Source: Niabella beijingensis
Lineage (GTDB): Bacteria > Bacteroidota > Bacteroidia > Chitinophagales > Chitinophagaceae
Reading direction: 5' to 3'
Length of the DNA stretch: 64,000 bases
Assembly (NCBI RefSeq): GCF_020034665.1
Contig: NZ_JAIQDI010000002.1
Location: 1,488,001 to 1,552,000, forward strand
Part shown: piece after piece, positions 52,186-61,144 of the stretch
Position numbering within the stretch: the first letter of the stretch is position 1
Layout of the letters: each line of letters opens with the position of its first letter
Position numbers and translations under genes: made by a program
Notes under the pieces: generated by a model
The model's input: only the letters and a program-made list of their open reading frames with translations
What the model was told of the DNA's origin: nothing
The model's database searches: none

Positions 52186-54183
52186 ATGAGAAAAAGCATT
52201 TTTGGAATAATAGTTTCGCTGTTGCTCCTTCAGTTTTTTGGTTCCTGTAAAAAGTATATGGATATGGAGCACTTTTTTAAGGACCGGCAGAATCTTGATA
52301 CCGTTTTTGCAAGGAGGGATTATACAGAACAATGGCTGGCAGACGTATTCACTCACCTGCGGCTGGATAATATGGATGTGGGCAGTAAAGATTATGTGCC
52401 AACGAACCTGATCTCCGACGATATGTTCTTTGGCGACAGGGGCGATGAGTTTGACAGCCGTACCTATAAAATGTATAAGAACGGAGAGTATACCGAAAAT
52501 TCCTGGCAGGACTCCTGGGCCTCCTGCTACCAGGGTATCCGCAAGGCGTCTATTTTTATAGATAATGTAGATAAGAACCGGCAGATGACAAAGGCTGAAA
52601 TTACGGACCGTAAAGCACAGGCACGGTTTTTAAGAGCGTATTATTATTGGCTGCTGCTAAGAAAATATGGCCCTGTACCGCTGGTGCCGGAGGAAGGGCT
52701 CGATTATACAAAAAGTTATGATGAACTTTCGCTGCCCAGGAATACTTATGATGAATGTGTGGACTTTATTACAAAAGAATTGGCGCTGGCAGCGCAGGAT
52801 CTGCCAACGGGCCGGGATGGCCGTAATGTAGTGCGCCCCACAAAAGGAGCGGCACTGGCAGCCAGGGCAAAGATCTATTTATACGCAGCAAGTCCATTGT
52901 TCAACGGGAATACAGAAATGGCTGATCTTACGGATGGCAAGGGCCGGCAGCTGATCCCGCAGCAATACAATGAGGAAAAATGGGCGAGGGCCGCTGCTGC
53001 CGCAAAAGAGGTGATGGATCTGGGTATTTACAAGATCTATACTTATCCCTATCATGCAGAAGACCAGGGACCGGATTATCCGCCCACCATTATTCCGCCT
53101 TTCAATGCAAAATATTCCAATTCAAATTTTCCCGCAGGATGGAAGGATATCGATCCCTTTGAATCCTACCGGTCGTTATTCAACGGCAGCATTACGTTTC
53201 TGGGCAATCCGGAAATTATCTTTTCGCGCGTGACAGAAATCGGCGACCGCGGAGTGAACGACCTTCCCAAGCACCAGACCCCCCAGTCCATGGGCGGCTG
53301 GAATGCACATGGAATCACACAAAAACAATGCGACGCCTATACGATGAACGATGGCAGTGATGTGCCGCTGAATCCGCGTGTTCCGGGTTTTACAGAAGAT
53401 AATACCTCCTACAAACCCCTGCCCGCGGGCGTTTCCCTGCAATACGCGAACCGGGAACCCCGGTTCTATGCCTCTGTTGCATATAACGGCAGCATCTGGT
53501 ACCGTAACAGCCTGATCGATCCCAATGAAAGAAGCCAGCAGGTATTTTATTACCGCGGTTCGCCGGATGGCAAGCGACCTGCATCTCCCCAGTTTTATAT
53601 CCGTACCGGATTGGGGATTAAAAAGTACGTGAACCCTATGGATTCCTGGGGCACCCAGCCGGGCTCTTATACAGTACCTAAAACAGAACCCGCCATCCGT
53701 TATGCGGAGGTATTGCTGATCTATGCCGAGGCGTTGAATGAACTGAACGGCGCTTTTAATATTCCGGCGTATGATGGTAAAACAAGTATTGCTGTAGCCC
53801 GCAATACGGCAGAAATGAGCGCGGCCATCAGCCAGATCCGCATCAGGGGCGGCGTCCCGGATTATGATGCCGGTATTTATGCCTCAAAGGAACTGTTCCG
53901 GAAATCACTCAAACGCGAACGCCAGGTAGAGCTGCTTGGAGAAAACCACCGTTATTACGACCTGCGGCGCTGGAAGGATGCCCCGGTGGAAGAAGCAACA
54001 CCGGTAATGGGCTGTAATATGGACATGACCGATGCACAACGGGAATTGTTTCATACACCTATTATCATCGCCTCATTGCCGACGGTGTTTGTACGGAAAA
54101 TGTACCTGTGGCCGATACCACATGCTGAAATGCGGAGAAATGTGCGGCTGACACAAAATCCCGGCTGGACAAACCCTTATTAA
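52186..54183 (+). CDS. susD: SusD/RagB-family glycan-binding lipoprotein
   Basis: A 665-residue surface lipoprotein that forms the lid of the SusC channel. Lipobox FFGSC (Cys21). The alpha-helical TPR scaffold is recognisable: SWASCYQGIRKASIFIDNV, KAQARFLRAYYYWLLLRKYGPVPLVPE, KGAALAARAKIYLYAASPLFNG, and the C-terminal IRYAEVLLIYAEALNELNG, RERQVELLGENHRYYDLRRWKD, LWPIPHAEMRRNVRLTQNPGW. I set the start at ATG 52186; the longer frame reads back into the SusC 3' end. The DUF4973-type gene follows after 103 bases. Confidence 0.95.
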   Translation: MRKSIFGIIVSLLLLQFFGSCKKYMDMEHFFKDRQNLDTVFARRDYTEQWLADVFTHLRLDNMDVGSKDYVPTNLISDDMFFGDRGDEFDSRTYKMYKNGEYTENSWQDSWASCYQGIRKASIFIDNVDKNRQMTKAEITDRKAQARFLRAYYYWLLLRKYGPVPLVPEEGLDYTKSYDELSLPRNTYDECVDFITKELALAAQDLPTGRDGRNVVRPTKGAALAARAKIYLYAASPLFNGNTEMADLTDGKGRQLIPQQYNEEKWARAAAAAKEVMDLGIYKIYTYPYHAEDQGPDYPPTIIPPFNAKYSNSNFPAGWKDIDPFESYRSLFNGSITFLGNPEIIFSRVTEIGDRGVNDLPKHQTPQSMGGWNAHGITQKQCDAYTMNDGSDVPLNPRVPGFTEDNTSYKPLPAGVSLQYANREPRFYASVAYNGSIWYRNSLIDPNERSQQVFYYRGSPDGKRPASPQFYIRTGLGIKKYVNPMDSWGTQPGSYTVPKTEPAIRYAEVLLIYAEALNELNGAFNIPAYDGKTSIAVARNTAEMSAAISQIRIRGGVPDYDAGIYASKELFRKSLKRERQVELLGENHRYYDLRRWKDAPVEEATPVMGCNMDMTDAQRELFHTPIIIASLPTVFVRKMYLWPIPHAEMRRNVRLTQNPGWTNPY

Positions 54184-54286
54184 TAACCCCATAAATTTCA
54201 GCGATGGCACAGGATAGCATTCACTTCTTCAGACAATAATGAGAGATGCGCGCTGTTCTCCGCTGAAACACAATAAAACCCTACAC

Positions 54287-55252
54287 ATGAAATATCGTTA
54301 TATATACCTGCTCATGATCGGCCTTTTTGCAATGGCCTGTAATAAAGAATGGGAGGAGGAACTGTTTGAAAAGGATGTGTCTTTTGTGAACAACGGCGTG
54401 GTACCTGTGTATGCGAAGTACCGGGCGACAGGTGGGGCGGTTACACTTAAAGTGCCTGTTGTTTTAAGCGGCAGTACCACCAATACGGAAGAGATACAGG
54501 TTACCCTTGATATGGACAATGATACCCTTCAGACATTGAATTTTGAGCGGTTCAGGAACCGGCAGGATCTGTATTTTTTGCAGCTGCCGCAGGCCAATTA
54601 TTCGTTCAGCTCTAACACAGCCACCATCCCCGGAAATTCAAATGTAGGGTACTTTGACCTTAATCTGAAAATGGAAAACCTGGACATGTATTATAAATAC
54701 CTGTTGCCGGTAAAACTGGTGTCCACCTCAAAATACAGTGTTTCCCCCCGCAGATGGTATAAAAAATCACTGATGCAGATCATTCCCTTTAACGATTATT
54801 CGGGCCGATACTCTGTACCCGGCGAGGTAAAAAGAACGGGAGGTGATGATCCTGCACTGAGCACGCCCTACCGGAATGCATGGGTGGTGGATGAAAAGAC
54901 CGTTTTCTTTTATGCCGGCGTTATCGAAGAAGAAGCATACGACCGGCTGAAGTATAAACTACTGGCACGCTTCAATGAAGATGGAACCATTACACTTACT
55001 GCCACAGACCCTGCTATAAAATTCAGCCAGAACAGTGGCACCTACACGATCGAAAAGAAAAAAGACGAAGTGCAGCCTTACCTGGAGCGGACCATTACCA
55101 CGATGAACCTGAACTATGAGTATGAGGATGTGACCAACCCCGCTTTCCCGTTGCGTTACCGCTTTACCGGGGCCATGGTGCTGGACCGGGCACGAAATAC
55201 ACAGATACCGGATGAAGATCAGCAGGTGATCATTAATAATGATGTGTTTTAG
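54287..55252 (+). CDS. DUF1735/DUF4973-type surface lipoprotein (SusE/F position)
   Basis: A 321-residue lipoprotein. Lipobox LFAMAC (Cys18) followed by acidic residues (NKEWEEELFEKD), typical of surface export in Bacteroidota. Two beta-rich domains: an N-terminal DUF1735-like one (about 25-150, VSFVNNGVVPVYAKYRATGGAVTLKVPVVLSG) and a C-terminal DUF4973-like one (about 165-320, YSGRYSVPGEVKRTGGDDPAL...YRFTGAMVLDRARNTQIPDEDQ). Such proteins sit in the SusE/SusF place and bind glycans. The start at ATG 54287 gives a proper signal peptide; upstream codons do not. It is co-directional with SusD. Confidence 0.82.
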   Translation: MKYRYIYLLMIGLFAMACNKEWEEELFEKDVSFVNNGVVPVYAKYRATGGAVTLKVPVVLSGSTTNTEEIQVTLDMDNDTLQTLNFERFRNRQDLYFLQLPQANYSFSSNTATIPGNSNVGYFDLNLKMENLDMYYKYLLPVKLVSTSKYSVSPRRWYKKSLMQIIPFNDYSGRYSVPGEVKRTGGDDPALSTPYRNAWVVDEKTVFFYAGVIEEEAYDRLKYKLLARFNEDGTITLTATDPAIKFSQNSGTYTIEKKKDEVQPYLERTITTMNLNYEYEDVTNPAFPLRYRFTGAMVLDRARNTQIPDEDQQVIINNDVF

Positions 55253-55427
55253 ATAACGAAGCTCTTTGTAGGATAGCGTGTTCATGATGCCTCTCCAATG
55301 AGCTGAAAAAATGGCGGAGCCGGCACCAGAAGCTGCTGCAGACCGGTTTTTCAGCTGCGCAAACGGTTTCACTAACATTGGTTTTAAGAAGGGAATGCTG
55401 TATTTTGCCGCAATTCAAATCATTATC

Positions 55428-57152
55428 ATGCGTTATCTTCTAACCTTCGTCTTGCTTTTCAGTATCGTGCTTTCCAACGCCCAGGATGTAAGCCTGGCCC
55501 TTCAGAAAGAACCACCCATGACCGCGGCACAAAAAAATGCCCGCTGGCAAACCCTTAAAGGAGGCACACAGGTCAGCTTCCTCAACAGTAACAAACGTTA
55601 TCCGCAGGACCGCGTGCCGGATGCCGTTGTAAAAAATGTAGCAACACTGACAGCCTGGAAAGGGGAGCGGGTGCATACACAGCTGGGGATATGGTCTGCC
55701 AAAGAGATTGCCCTTACGGCAACTGTTGGTGCATTAAAGATGAAAGGCGCGGAAATTCCCGGCGAAAATATTCAGATCGGGATGATGGGTTATGTTATGA
55801 CGGATGAATTCCGCAATGGCTGCGGGCATCGTAATCCGGCGGACTTTGATTCATCGCTGGTAGCTGATGCGATTGATTTTGAAAAGAACAGCGGCACGGT
55901 AAAACCAAACCAGGTGCAACCCCTTTGGGTAAGCATCGATGTGCCTGCCACCGCTCCGGCAGGCAGTTATGAAGGCACTGTCACTGTAAAAGCGGATAAA
56001 GAATACCGGTTAAAACTTATTGTAAAGGTGCTGGATAAGGTATTGCCGCCGGCTTCCGACTGGACCTTCCGCCTGGATCTGTGGCAGCACCCCGCGGCGG
56101 TAGCCCGGGTACATAAGGTACCCTTGTGGAGTGATGCACATTTCGAGCTGATGCGGAAGTACTACACCATGCTGGCAAAAGCAGGACAAAAATATATTAC
56201 GGCCAGCATCGTGAACGAACCCTGGGGGCATCAGACCTATGACGATTATCCCAGTCTGATAAAATGGACCAAAAAGAAGGACGGCAGCTGGAGCTTTGAC
56301 TACAGCCTGTTTGATAAATACGTGGACTTTGTAATGAGCACCGGTATTAACCAGCGCATCAATTGCTACAGCATGGTACCCTGGAAGGTCGCGTTCCAAT
56401 ATTTTGATGAAGGACTGGGCCGCGACACGGTGTTTACCGGTAAGATCGGTTCGGACGAATACAATGCGTTCTGGACGCCCATGCTGAAGGACTTTACACA
56501 ACACCTGAAGTCGAAAGGCTGGTTTGAAAAAACCACCATTGCTATGGATGAACGCCCGATGGATGCGATGAAGGCGGTGATCCAATTGTTAAAAGGGATT
56601 GACAAGGACTGGAAGATCGCCCTGGCAGGGGAATACCATGCGGAGATCGAAAAGGATATCGATGACTATTGCATCGCTTCGGCACACCAGTTCCCTGCGG
56701 ATGTGCTGACGGCGCGGGCACAGCGCGGACAGCTGAGTACCTGGTATACCTGCTGTACGGAAAAATATCCCAATGGCTTTACCTTCTCGCCACCGGCGGA
56801 GCATGTTTGGATCGGCTGGTATACGGCTGCAAAGAATATGGAAGGCTACCTGCGCTGGGCCTATAACAGCTGGGTGGCGGATCCGGTAAACGACAGCCGT
56901 TTTCGTACCTGGCCTGCGGGCGATACCTACCAGGTATATCCCGGACCGGTTACCTCTATCCGTTTTGAAAAAATGATCGAGGGGGTACAGGATTTTGAAA
57001 AGATCCGCATTCTCAAAAAACAATACAAGGAGAGCGGCAATGCCGTAAAACTAAAGCGACTGGAAGCGGCGCTCACTGCTTTTGAAATTAAAAACCTGGA
57101 ACGTCAGTCAGCGGCAGATATGGTGTCGAAAGTAAAGCCGTTGATCAATTAA
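55428..57152 (+). CDS. DUF4091-domain glycoside hydrolase (GH123-like)
   Basis: A 574-residue secreted protein. Signal peptide MRYLLTFVLLFSIVLSNAQ. The N-terminal beta-sandwich (about 30-200) contains MGYVMTDEFRNGCGHRNPADFD; a TIM-barrel-like catalytic region follows, with WTFRLDLWQHPAAVARVHKVPLWSDAHFELMRKYY, SIVNEPWGHQTYDDYPSLIKW, TTIAMDERPMDAM (a D-E pair), and the C-terminal DUF4091 region HVWIGWYTAAKNMEGYLRWAYNSWVADP. DUF4091 proteins are related to GH123 N-acetyl-beta-galactosaminidases, where a D-E pair acts by substrate-assisted catalysis; the match here is by pattern. The gene is 175 bases after the lipoprotein gene, with TATTTTG upstream, so it may have its own promoter. Start at ATG 55428 for the signal peptide. 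Confidence 0.85.
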   Translation: MRYLLTFVLLFSIVLSNAQDVSLALQKEPPMTAAQKNARWQTLKGGTQVSFLNSNKRYPQDRVPDAVVKNVATLTAWKGERVHTQLGIWSAKEIALTATVGALKMKGAEIPGENIQIGMMGYVMTDEFRNGCGHRNPADFDSSLVADAIDFEKNSGTVKPNQVQPLWVSIDVPATAPAGSYEGTVTVKADKEYRLKLIVKVLDKVLPPASDWTFRLDLWQHPAAVARVHKVPLWSDAHFELMRKYYTMLAKAGQKYITASIVNEPWGHQTYDDYPSLIKWTKKKDGSWSFDYSLFDKYVDFVMSTGINQRINCYSMVPWKVAFQYFDEGLGRDTVFTGKIGSDEYNAFWTPMLKDFTQHLKSKGWFEKTTIAMDERPMDAMKAVIQLLKGIDKDWKIALAGEYHAEIEKDIDDYCIASAHQFPADVLTARAQRGQLSTWYTCCTEKYPNGFTFSPPAEHVWIGWYTAAKNMEGYLRWAYNSWVADPVNDSRFRTWPAGDTYQVYPGPVTSIRFEKMIEGVQDFEKIRILKKQYKESGNAVKLKRLEAALTAFEIKNLERQSAADMVSKVKPLIN

Positions 57153-57159
57153 TAAAGAG

Positions 57160-57260
57160 CTCTTTTTCTCCCGCAGATAAGCGCTGATTATTTCCTGCAG
57201 ATAGCTGCTGATGCTTTCCGCGTGGATCAGCGCAGAAGATCTGCGCCGTTCTGCGGGGAC
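57160..57260. repeat. Intergenic CGCAGAT/CTGCGC repeat cluster
   Basis: Runs such as CCCGCAGATAAGCGCTGATT, CCTGCAGATAGCTGCTGAT and GATCAGCGCAGAAGATCTGC form direct and inverted units with a period of about 20. A common type of dispersed intergenic repeat; no gene here. Confidence 0.45.
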
Positions 57261-57365
57261 CCTTCCATTCATTGTGTCGCTTTTTAGCCCTCTATTTGTC
57301 GTATGCGTACAGCAAATGGCTGGCTATTGTTGCCGAGCTTTGTACCCTAACAAAACGACATTTAT

Positions 57366-58304
57366 ATGAAAAAGCAACGCGCTATTGTTCTCTCTTTTGC
57401 CTTGGTCATATTGATCGCAGTGTCCTGCCGGCAGACGCCAAAAGAGGCTGCTTCGGGTGCAGCCGCATCAAAAGATACCGCGGCCGCATCTCCGGCCAAG
57501 CTGACGGATAGCGGCTATGTGGAAGTGAACGGGCTGAAAATGTACTACGAAGTATACGGCCAGGGAAAACCTCTTGTAATGATCCATGGTTCTTTCATGA
57601 ATATACCGCTCACCTGGTCGCAGTTTATACCACTGCTTGCAAAAAACCGGAAAGTGATCGTGGCTGAAATGCAGGGCCATGGCCGCACAAAGGACATCCC
57701 CCGCGAGCTGAGCTATGAGGGCATGGCCGATGATGTGTCCGGTCTGCTCCGGCATCTTAAAGTGGACAGTGCCGATGTGCTGGGCTACAGTATGGGAGGA
57801 GGAGTGGCCTTCCAGATGGCAGTGCGCCATCCGGAGCAGGTACGCCGGCTGATCGTACTGTCCGGCACCTATGCGCACGACGGCTGGTGGCCCGATGTGG
57901 AAGCCAGCTTTGCAACCATGAATGCGGATATCTTTAAAGGCAGTGCTATCGAAAAACAATACGACAGCATGGGAAATGATCCGGCCCGTTTTCCGGACTA
58001 CATAAAAAAGGTGATCAGTATAGATCTGAAACCCTATGACTGGACCAATGAAGTCAAAAATATAAAAGCCCCGCTCTTTATGGTCATTGGTGATGCAGAC
58101 GGTGTGCGGTACGAACATGCGCTGGAGCTGTTCAAAGCCAAAGGCGGCGGCAAAATGGGCGATATTCATGGCCTGCCAAAATCACGACTGGCGATTCTGC
58201 CCGGCACCACCCATATCGGGATGATGTTGCGGACGGACTGGCTGATCCCCATGATCACCGACTTCCTGGACTCCGACCTGAGCCCGGCGCCGCCGATGTT
58301 CTAG
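57366..58304 (+). CDS. Alpha/beta-hydrolase lipoprotein
   Basis: A 312-residue hydrolase anchored in the envelope. Lipobox LIAVSC (Cys21), then a low-complexity Ala/Ser linker (about 26-50) and an alpha/beta-hydrolase fold: GKPLVMIHGSFMNIPLTWSQF (oxyanion region), the nucleophile elbow GYSMGG, and the catalytic Asp and His in VIGDADGVRYEHALEL and LPGTTHIGMML. It looks like an esterase or lactonase; the substrate is unknown. It is 213 bases after the DUF4091 gene and is probably not part of the utilisation locus, but could remove esters from imported glycans. Confidence 0.85.
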   Translation: MKKQRAIVLSFALVILIAVSCRQTPKEAASGAAASKDTAAASPAKLTDSGYVEVNGLKMYYEVYGQGKPLVMIHGSFMNIPLTWSQFIPLLAKNRKVIVAEMQGHGRTKDIPRELSYEGMADDVSGLLRHLKVDSADVLGYSMGGGVAFQMAVRHPEQVRRLIVLSGTYAHDGWWPDVEASFATMNADIFKGSAIEKQYDSMGNDPARFPDYIKKVISIDLKPYDWTNEVKNIKAPLFMVIGDADGVRYEHALELFKAKGGGKMGDIHGLPKSRLAILPGTTHIGMMLRTDWLIPMITDFLDSDLSPAPPMF

Positions 58305-58594
58305 ACCGGTCGGCTCCTCGTATGGTGGCGCTTCTTTATCTGTGCTGCGGACCGGGTTGTTCCTTTTTACCCGTCATCAGGAACAATGCGGCAGCCGGTA
58401 CAGCAAGCCGGAATCCTGAAAAGATATAAAAAGTGGCCGATGGGTACCTGCAATTGCTGCAGGTGCCCTTTATGCGGATACAGGATTAAAAGCAACTGTG
58501 GATAAATTTAAATGAGATTCGGTGCTTTCCGGGGCATACAAATCAATTTATTTCTATAATTTGCGTCTCCCCCAAAAATCAGCATCCCACAGTT

Positions 58595-60871
58595 ATGACA
58601 CAGGAGTACATCGAGATCCGCGGTGCGCGGGAAAATAATCTAAAGAACGTTGACCTCCGGCTGCCCAAGCGGCAGATCAATATTTTTACGGGCGTATCCG
58701 GTTCCGGAAAGTCGTCGATCGTTTTTGATACGATTGCCACCGAGGCACAACGCCAGTTGTATGAGAATTTCAGCATGTTCATCCGCAGTTTGTTGCCCAG
58801 GTTTCCGCAACCCGATGCAGATGTTATCGAAAAACTCGGTATGGCAGTAGTGGTAGATCAGAAGCGCCTGGGTGGCGGATCGCATTCCACCATGGGCACC
58901 ATTACCGATATTTCCCCGGTACTGCGTGTATTGTTCTCCCGGGTAGGCACCCCCTGGGTGGGCTATGCCAATGTTTTTTCCTTCAACGATCCGCAGGGAA
59001 TGTGCCCGGAGTGCAGCGGTCGCGGCCGTAAACTGGGCTTTGATGCCTCAAAATTTGTCGACCGTTCAAAATCATTGCAGGAAGGCGCTATACAGGCTCC
59101 GGGGCTCGTTTCCTGGGAGAAGGATATGTATGCGCACAGCGGTTTTTTTGATGTGAACAAAAAGCTGGCCGATTATACGAAGGAAGAAATGGACCTGCTA
59201 TTGTACAGCGGCCCCAGAAAGTTCAAACTGAAGTTTGGCAACAGTGATGTGAATGCCACTTATCTCGGACTGATCGAGAAATTTGAACGGGCCTATATCC
59301 GGCGCGATATAAAAACACTTTCCGAGCGCAAACAAAAAACGATCATGCCCTACCTGCAGGAGCAGCCCTGTCCGGCCTGTAAAGGCGCACGACTGAATGA
59401 AGCCGCCTTATCCAGTAAGATCAACGGGAGGAATATCGCCGAACTATCGGCCATGGAAGTGGGGGAGTTGATCCCTTTTCTGAAAGCCATTAATGATCCC
59501 GTGGCGGTCCCCCTGATCCGCACCCTTACCGAACGGCTGCAGCACCTGGTGGATATGGGCCTCGAATACCTGAGCCTGAACCGGGAAACGGATACCTTGT
59601 CCGGCGGCGAATCGCAGCGGGTAAAGATGGTAAAACACCTGGGCAGCAGTCTTATCGATGTGCTGTATATTTTTGATGAACCCAGTGTGGGCCTGCATCC
59701 CCGGGATGTATACCGGCTGAACGGATTGCTGCAAAAGCTGCGCGATAAAGGCAATACGGTAATTGTGGTGGAGCATGATCCGGATGTGATCCGCATTGCC
59801 GATCATATTGTGGATGTGGGACCGAATGCCGGAACAAAAGGCGGACAGATCATGTACGAAGGCCCGCTGGATGGTTTGCTGCATACCGATACGCTTACGG
59901 GCAGGTACCTGAAACAAAGCCTGCCGCTGAAAACCGGCAGCAGAGCACCACGCGGCCGGTTACCGGTAACAGGCGCCCGCATCAATAACCTGCAGGGCGT
60001 GGATGTCAATATTCCCGAGGGGGTAATGACCGTAGTAACCGGTGTGGCGGGATCCGGAAAAAGCTCGTTGATCCATCATGCCTTTCTGAAAGCCCATCCG
60101 GAGGCAGTAGTCATCGATCAATCGCCTGTGGGCACGTCCACCCGCTCCAATCCTGCCACCTATACCGGCACGATGGACCTGATACGCAAGGCTTTTGCCA
60201 CAGCCAATAATGTGGATGCAGCGCTGTTTTCCTTTAATTCAAAAGGGGCCTGTGAAAACTGCCAGGGTACGGGTGTCATCTATACCGACCTGGCCTTCCT
60301 GGAAGGAGTGAAGACCCGCTGCGAGGTATGCGAGGGGCGGCGCTATAAAGAGGAAGTGCTGGCGTACCGGCTGAACGGGAAATCCATTTCCGACGTGTTG
60401 CACATGACCGTGCAAGAAGCAGCTGCCTTTTTTACCGCAAAGGATATCCGCAAAAAGCTGGATACCATGATAGAAGTAGGACTGGAATACCTGACCCTGG
60501 GGCAGCCGCTGAGCACCCTCTCCGGCGGGGAATGCCAGCGCATCAAACTGGCCAGCGAACTGCACAAAAAAGGAAGCATCTATGTAATGGATGAGCCTAC
60601 CACCGGACTGCACCTGTCGGACGTAGGCCGGCTGATCGAACTGATGGAGGGCCTGGTGAATAAGGGCAATACGGTCATTGTGATCGAGCACAACCTGGAG
60701 GTGATCAAAAATGCGGACTGGATCATCGATATGGGGCCGGAAGGCGGCCACAAAGGCGGACAGGTGATCTTTGAAGGGACACCGGAAGCACTGATGGCTT
60801 ATCCCGGATCACATACCGGCGTTTACCTGAAGGCGGCTGTGGAAGATATCAATACTTTCAGATCATCCTGA
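58595..60871 (+). CDS. Short UvrA-like ABC ATPase (class III, drug-resistance/DrrC type)
   Basis: A 758-residue twin-ATPase of the UvrA family, about 180 residues shorter than repair UvrA (near 940). First ATPase: Walker A GVSGSGKSS near residue 35, ABC signature LSGGESQRVKMVKHLG near 335; second: Walker A GVAGSGKSS near 483 and LSGGECQRIKLASELH. Zinc-module cysteines remain (CPEC, CPAC, CENC, CEVC). The UvrB-binding region between Walker A1 and the insertion is missing, as in DrrC/UvrA2-type proteins tied to DNA-intercalating drug tolerance. It is therefore unlikely to be the main excision-repair UvrA. The stop codon lies inside a dispersed repeat that begins at 60864. Confidence 0.9.
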   Translation: MTQEYIEIRGARENNLKNVDLRLPKRQINIFTGVSGSGKSSIVFDTIATEAQRQLYENFSMFIRSLLPRFPQPDADVIEKLGMAVVVDQKRLGGGSHSTMGTITDISPVLRVLFSRVGTPWVGYANVFSFNDPQGMCPECSGRGRKLGFDASKFVDRSKSLQEGAIQAPGLVSWEKDMYAHSGFFDVNKKLADYTKEEMDLLLYSGPRKFKLKFGNSDVNATYLGLIEKFERAYIRRDIKTLSERKQKTIMPYLQEQPCPACKGARLNEAALSSKINGRNIAELSAMEVGELIPFLKAINDPVAVPLIRTLTERLQHLVDMGLEYLSLNRETDTLSGGESQRVKMVKHLGSSLIDVLYIFDEPSVGLHPRDVYRLNGLLQKLRDKGNTVIVVEHDPDVIRIADHIVDVGPNAGTKGGQIMYEGPLDGLLHTDTLTGRYLKQSLPLKTGSRAPRGRLPVTGARINNLQGVDVNIPEGVMTVVTGVAGSGKSSLIHHAFLKAHPEAVVIDQSPVGTSTRSNPATYTGTMDLIRKAFATANNVDAALFSFNSKGACENCQGTGVIYTDLAFLEGVKTRCEVCEGRRYKEEVLAYRLNGKSISDVLHMTVQEAAAFFTAKDIRKKLDTMIEVGLEYLTLGQPLSTLSGGECQRIKLASELHKKGSIYVMDEPTTGLHLSDVGRLIELMEGLVNKGNTVIVIEHNLEVIKNADWIIDMGPEGGHKGGQVIFEGTPEALMAYPGSHTGVYLKAAVEDINTFRSS

Positions 60872-61140
60872 GCGCAACGCAGTGGAGTCGAAGGATCTCT
60901 CAATTATAGGACTGTTTGGCATTACAGGGATGTTTCGGCTGCGTTGCACTTCGCTCAACAGGACGTTGAAGTGTGATTTGTTACTGCTATGAAGGCATGT
61001 CAAACCTTCGCTACCGTCATCCTGAGCGCAACGTAGTGGAGTCGAAGGATCTCTCAATTATAGAGCTGTTTGGCATTACAGGGATGTTTCGGCTGCGCTG
61101 CACTTCGCTCAACAGGACGAAAGCGTGATTGTTGTTCCGT
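60864..61140. repeat. Two tandem 154-bp units, each a long imperfect hairpin
   Basis: CATCCTGAGCGCAACGCAGTGG begins at 60864 and, with one change (CGTAG), again at 61018. Each unit continues with GAGTCGAAGGATCTCTCAATT, CTGTTTGGCATTACAGGGATG and TTTCGGCTGCG...CTTCGCTCAACAGGACG; the last part is an inverted version of the first. The TCCTGAGCG...GTCGAAGGA motif is a well-known dispersed repeat in Bacteroidota. Confidence 0.8.
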
Positions 61141-61144
61141 CATG

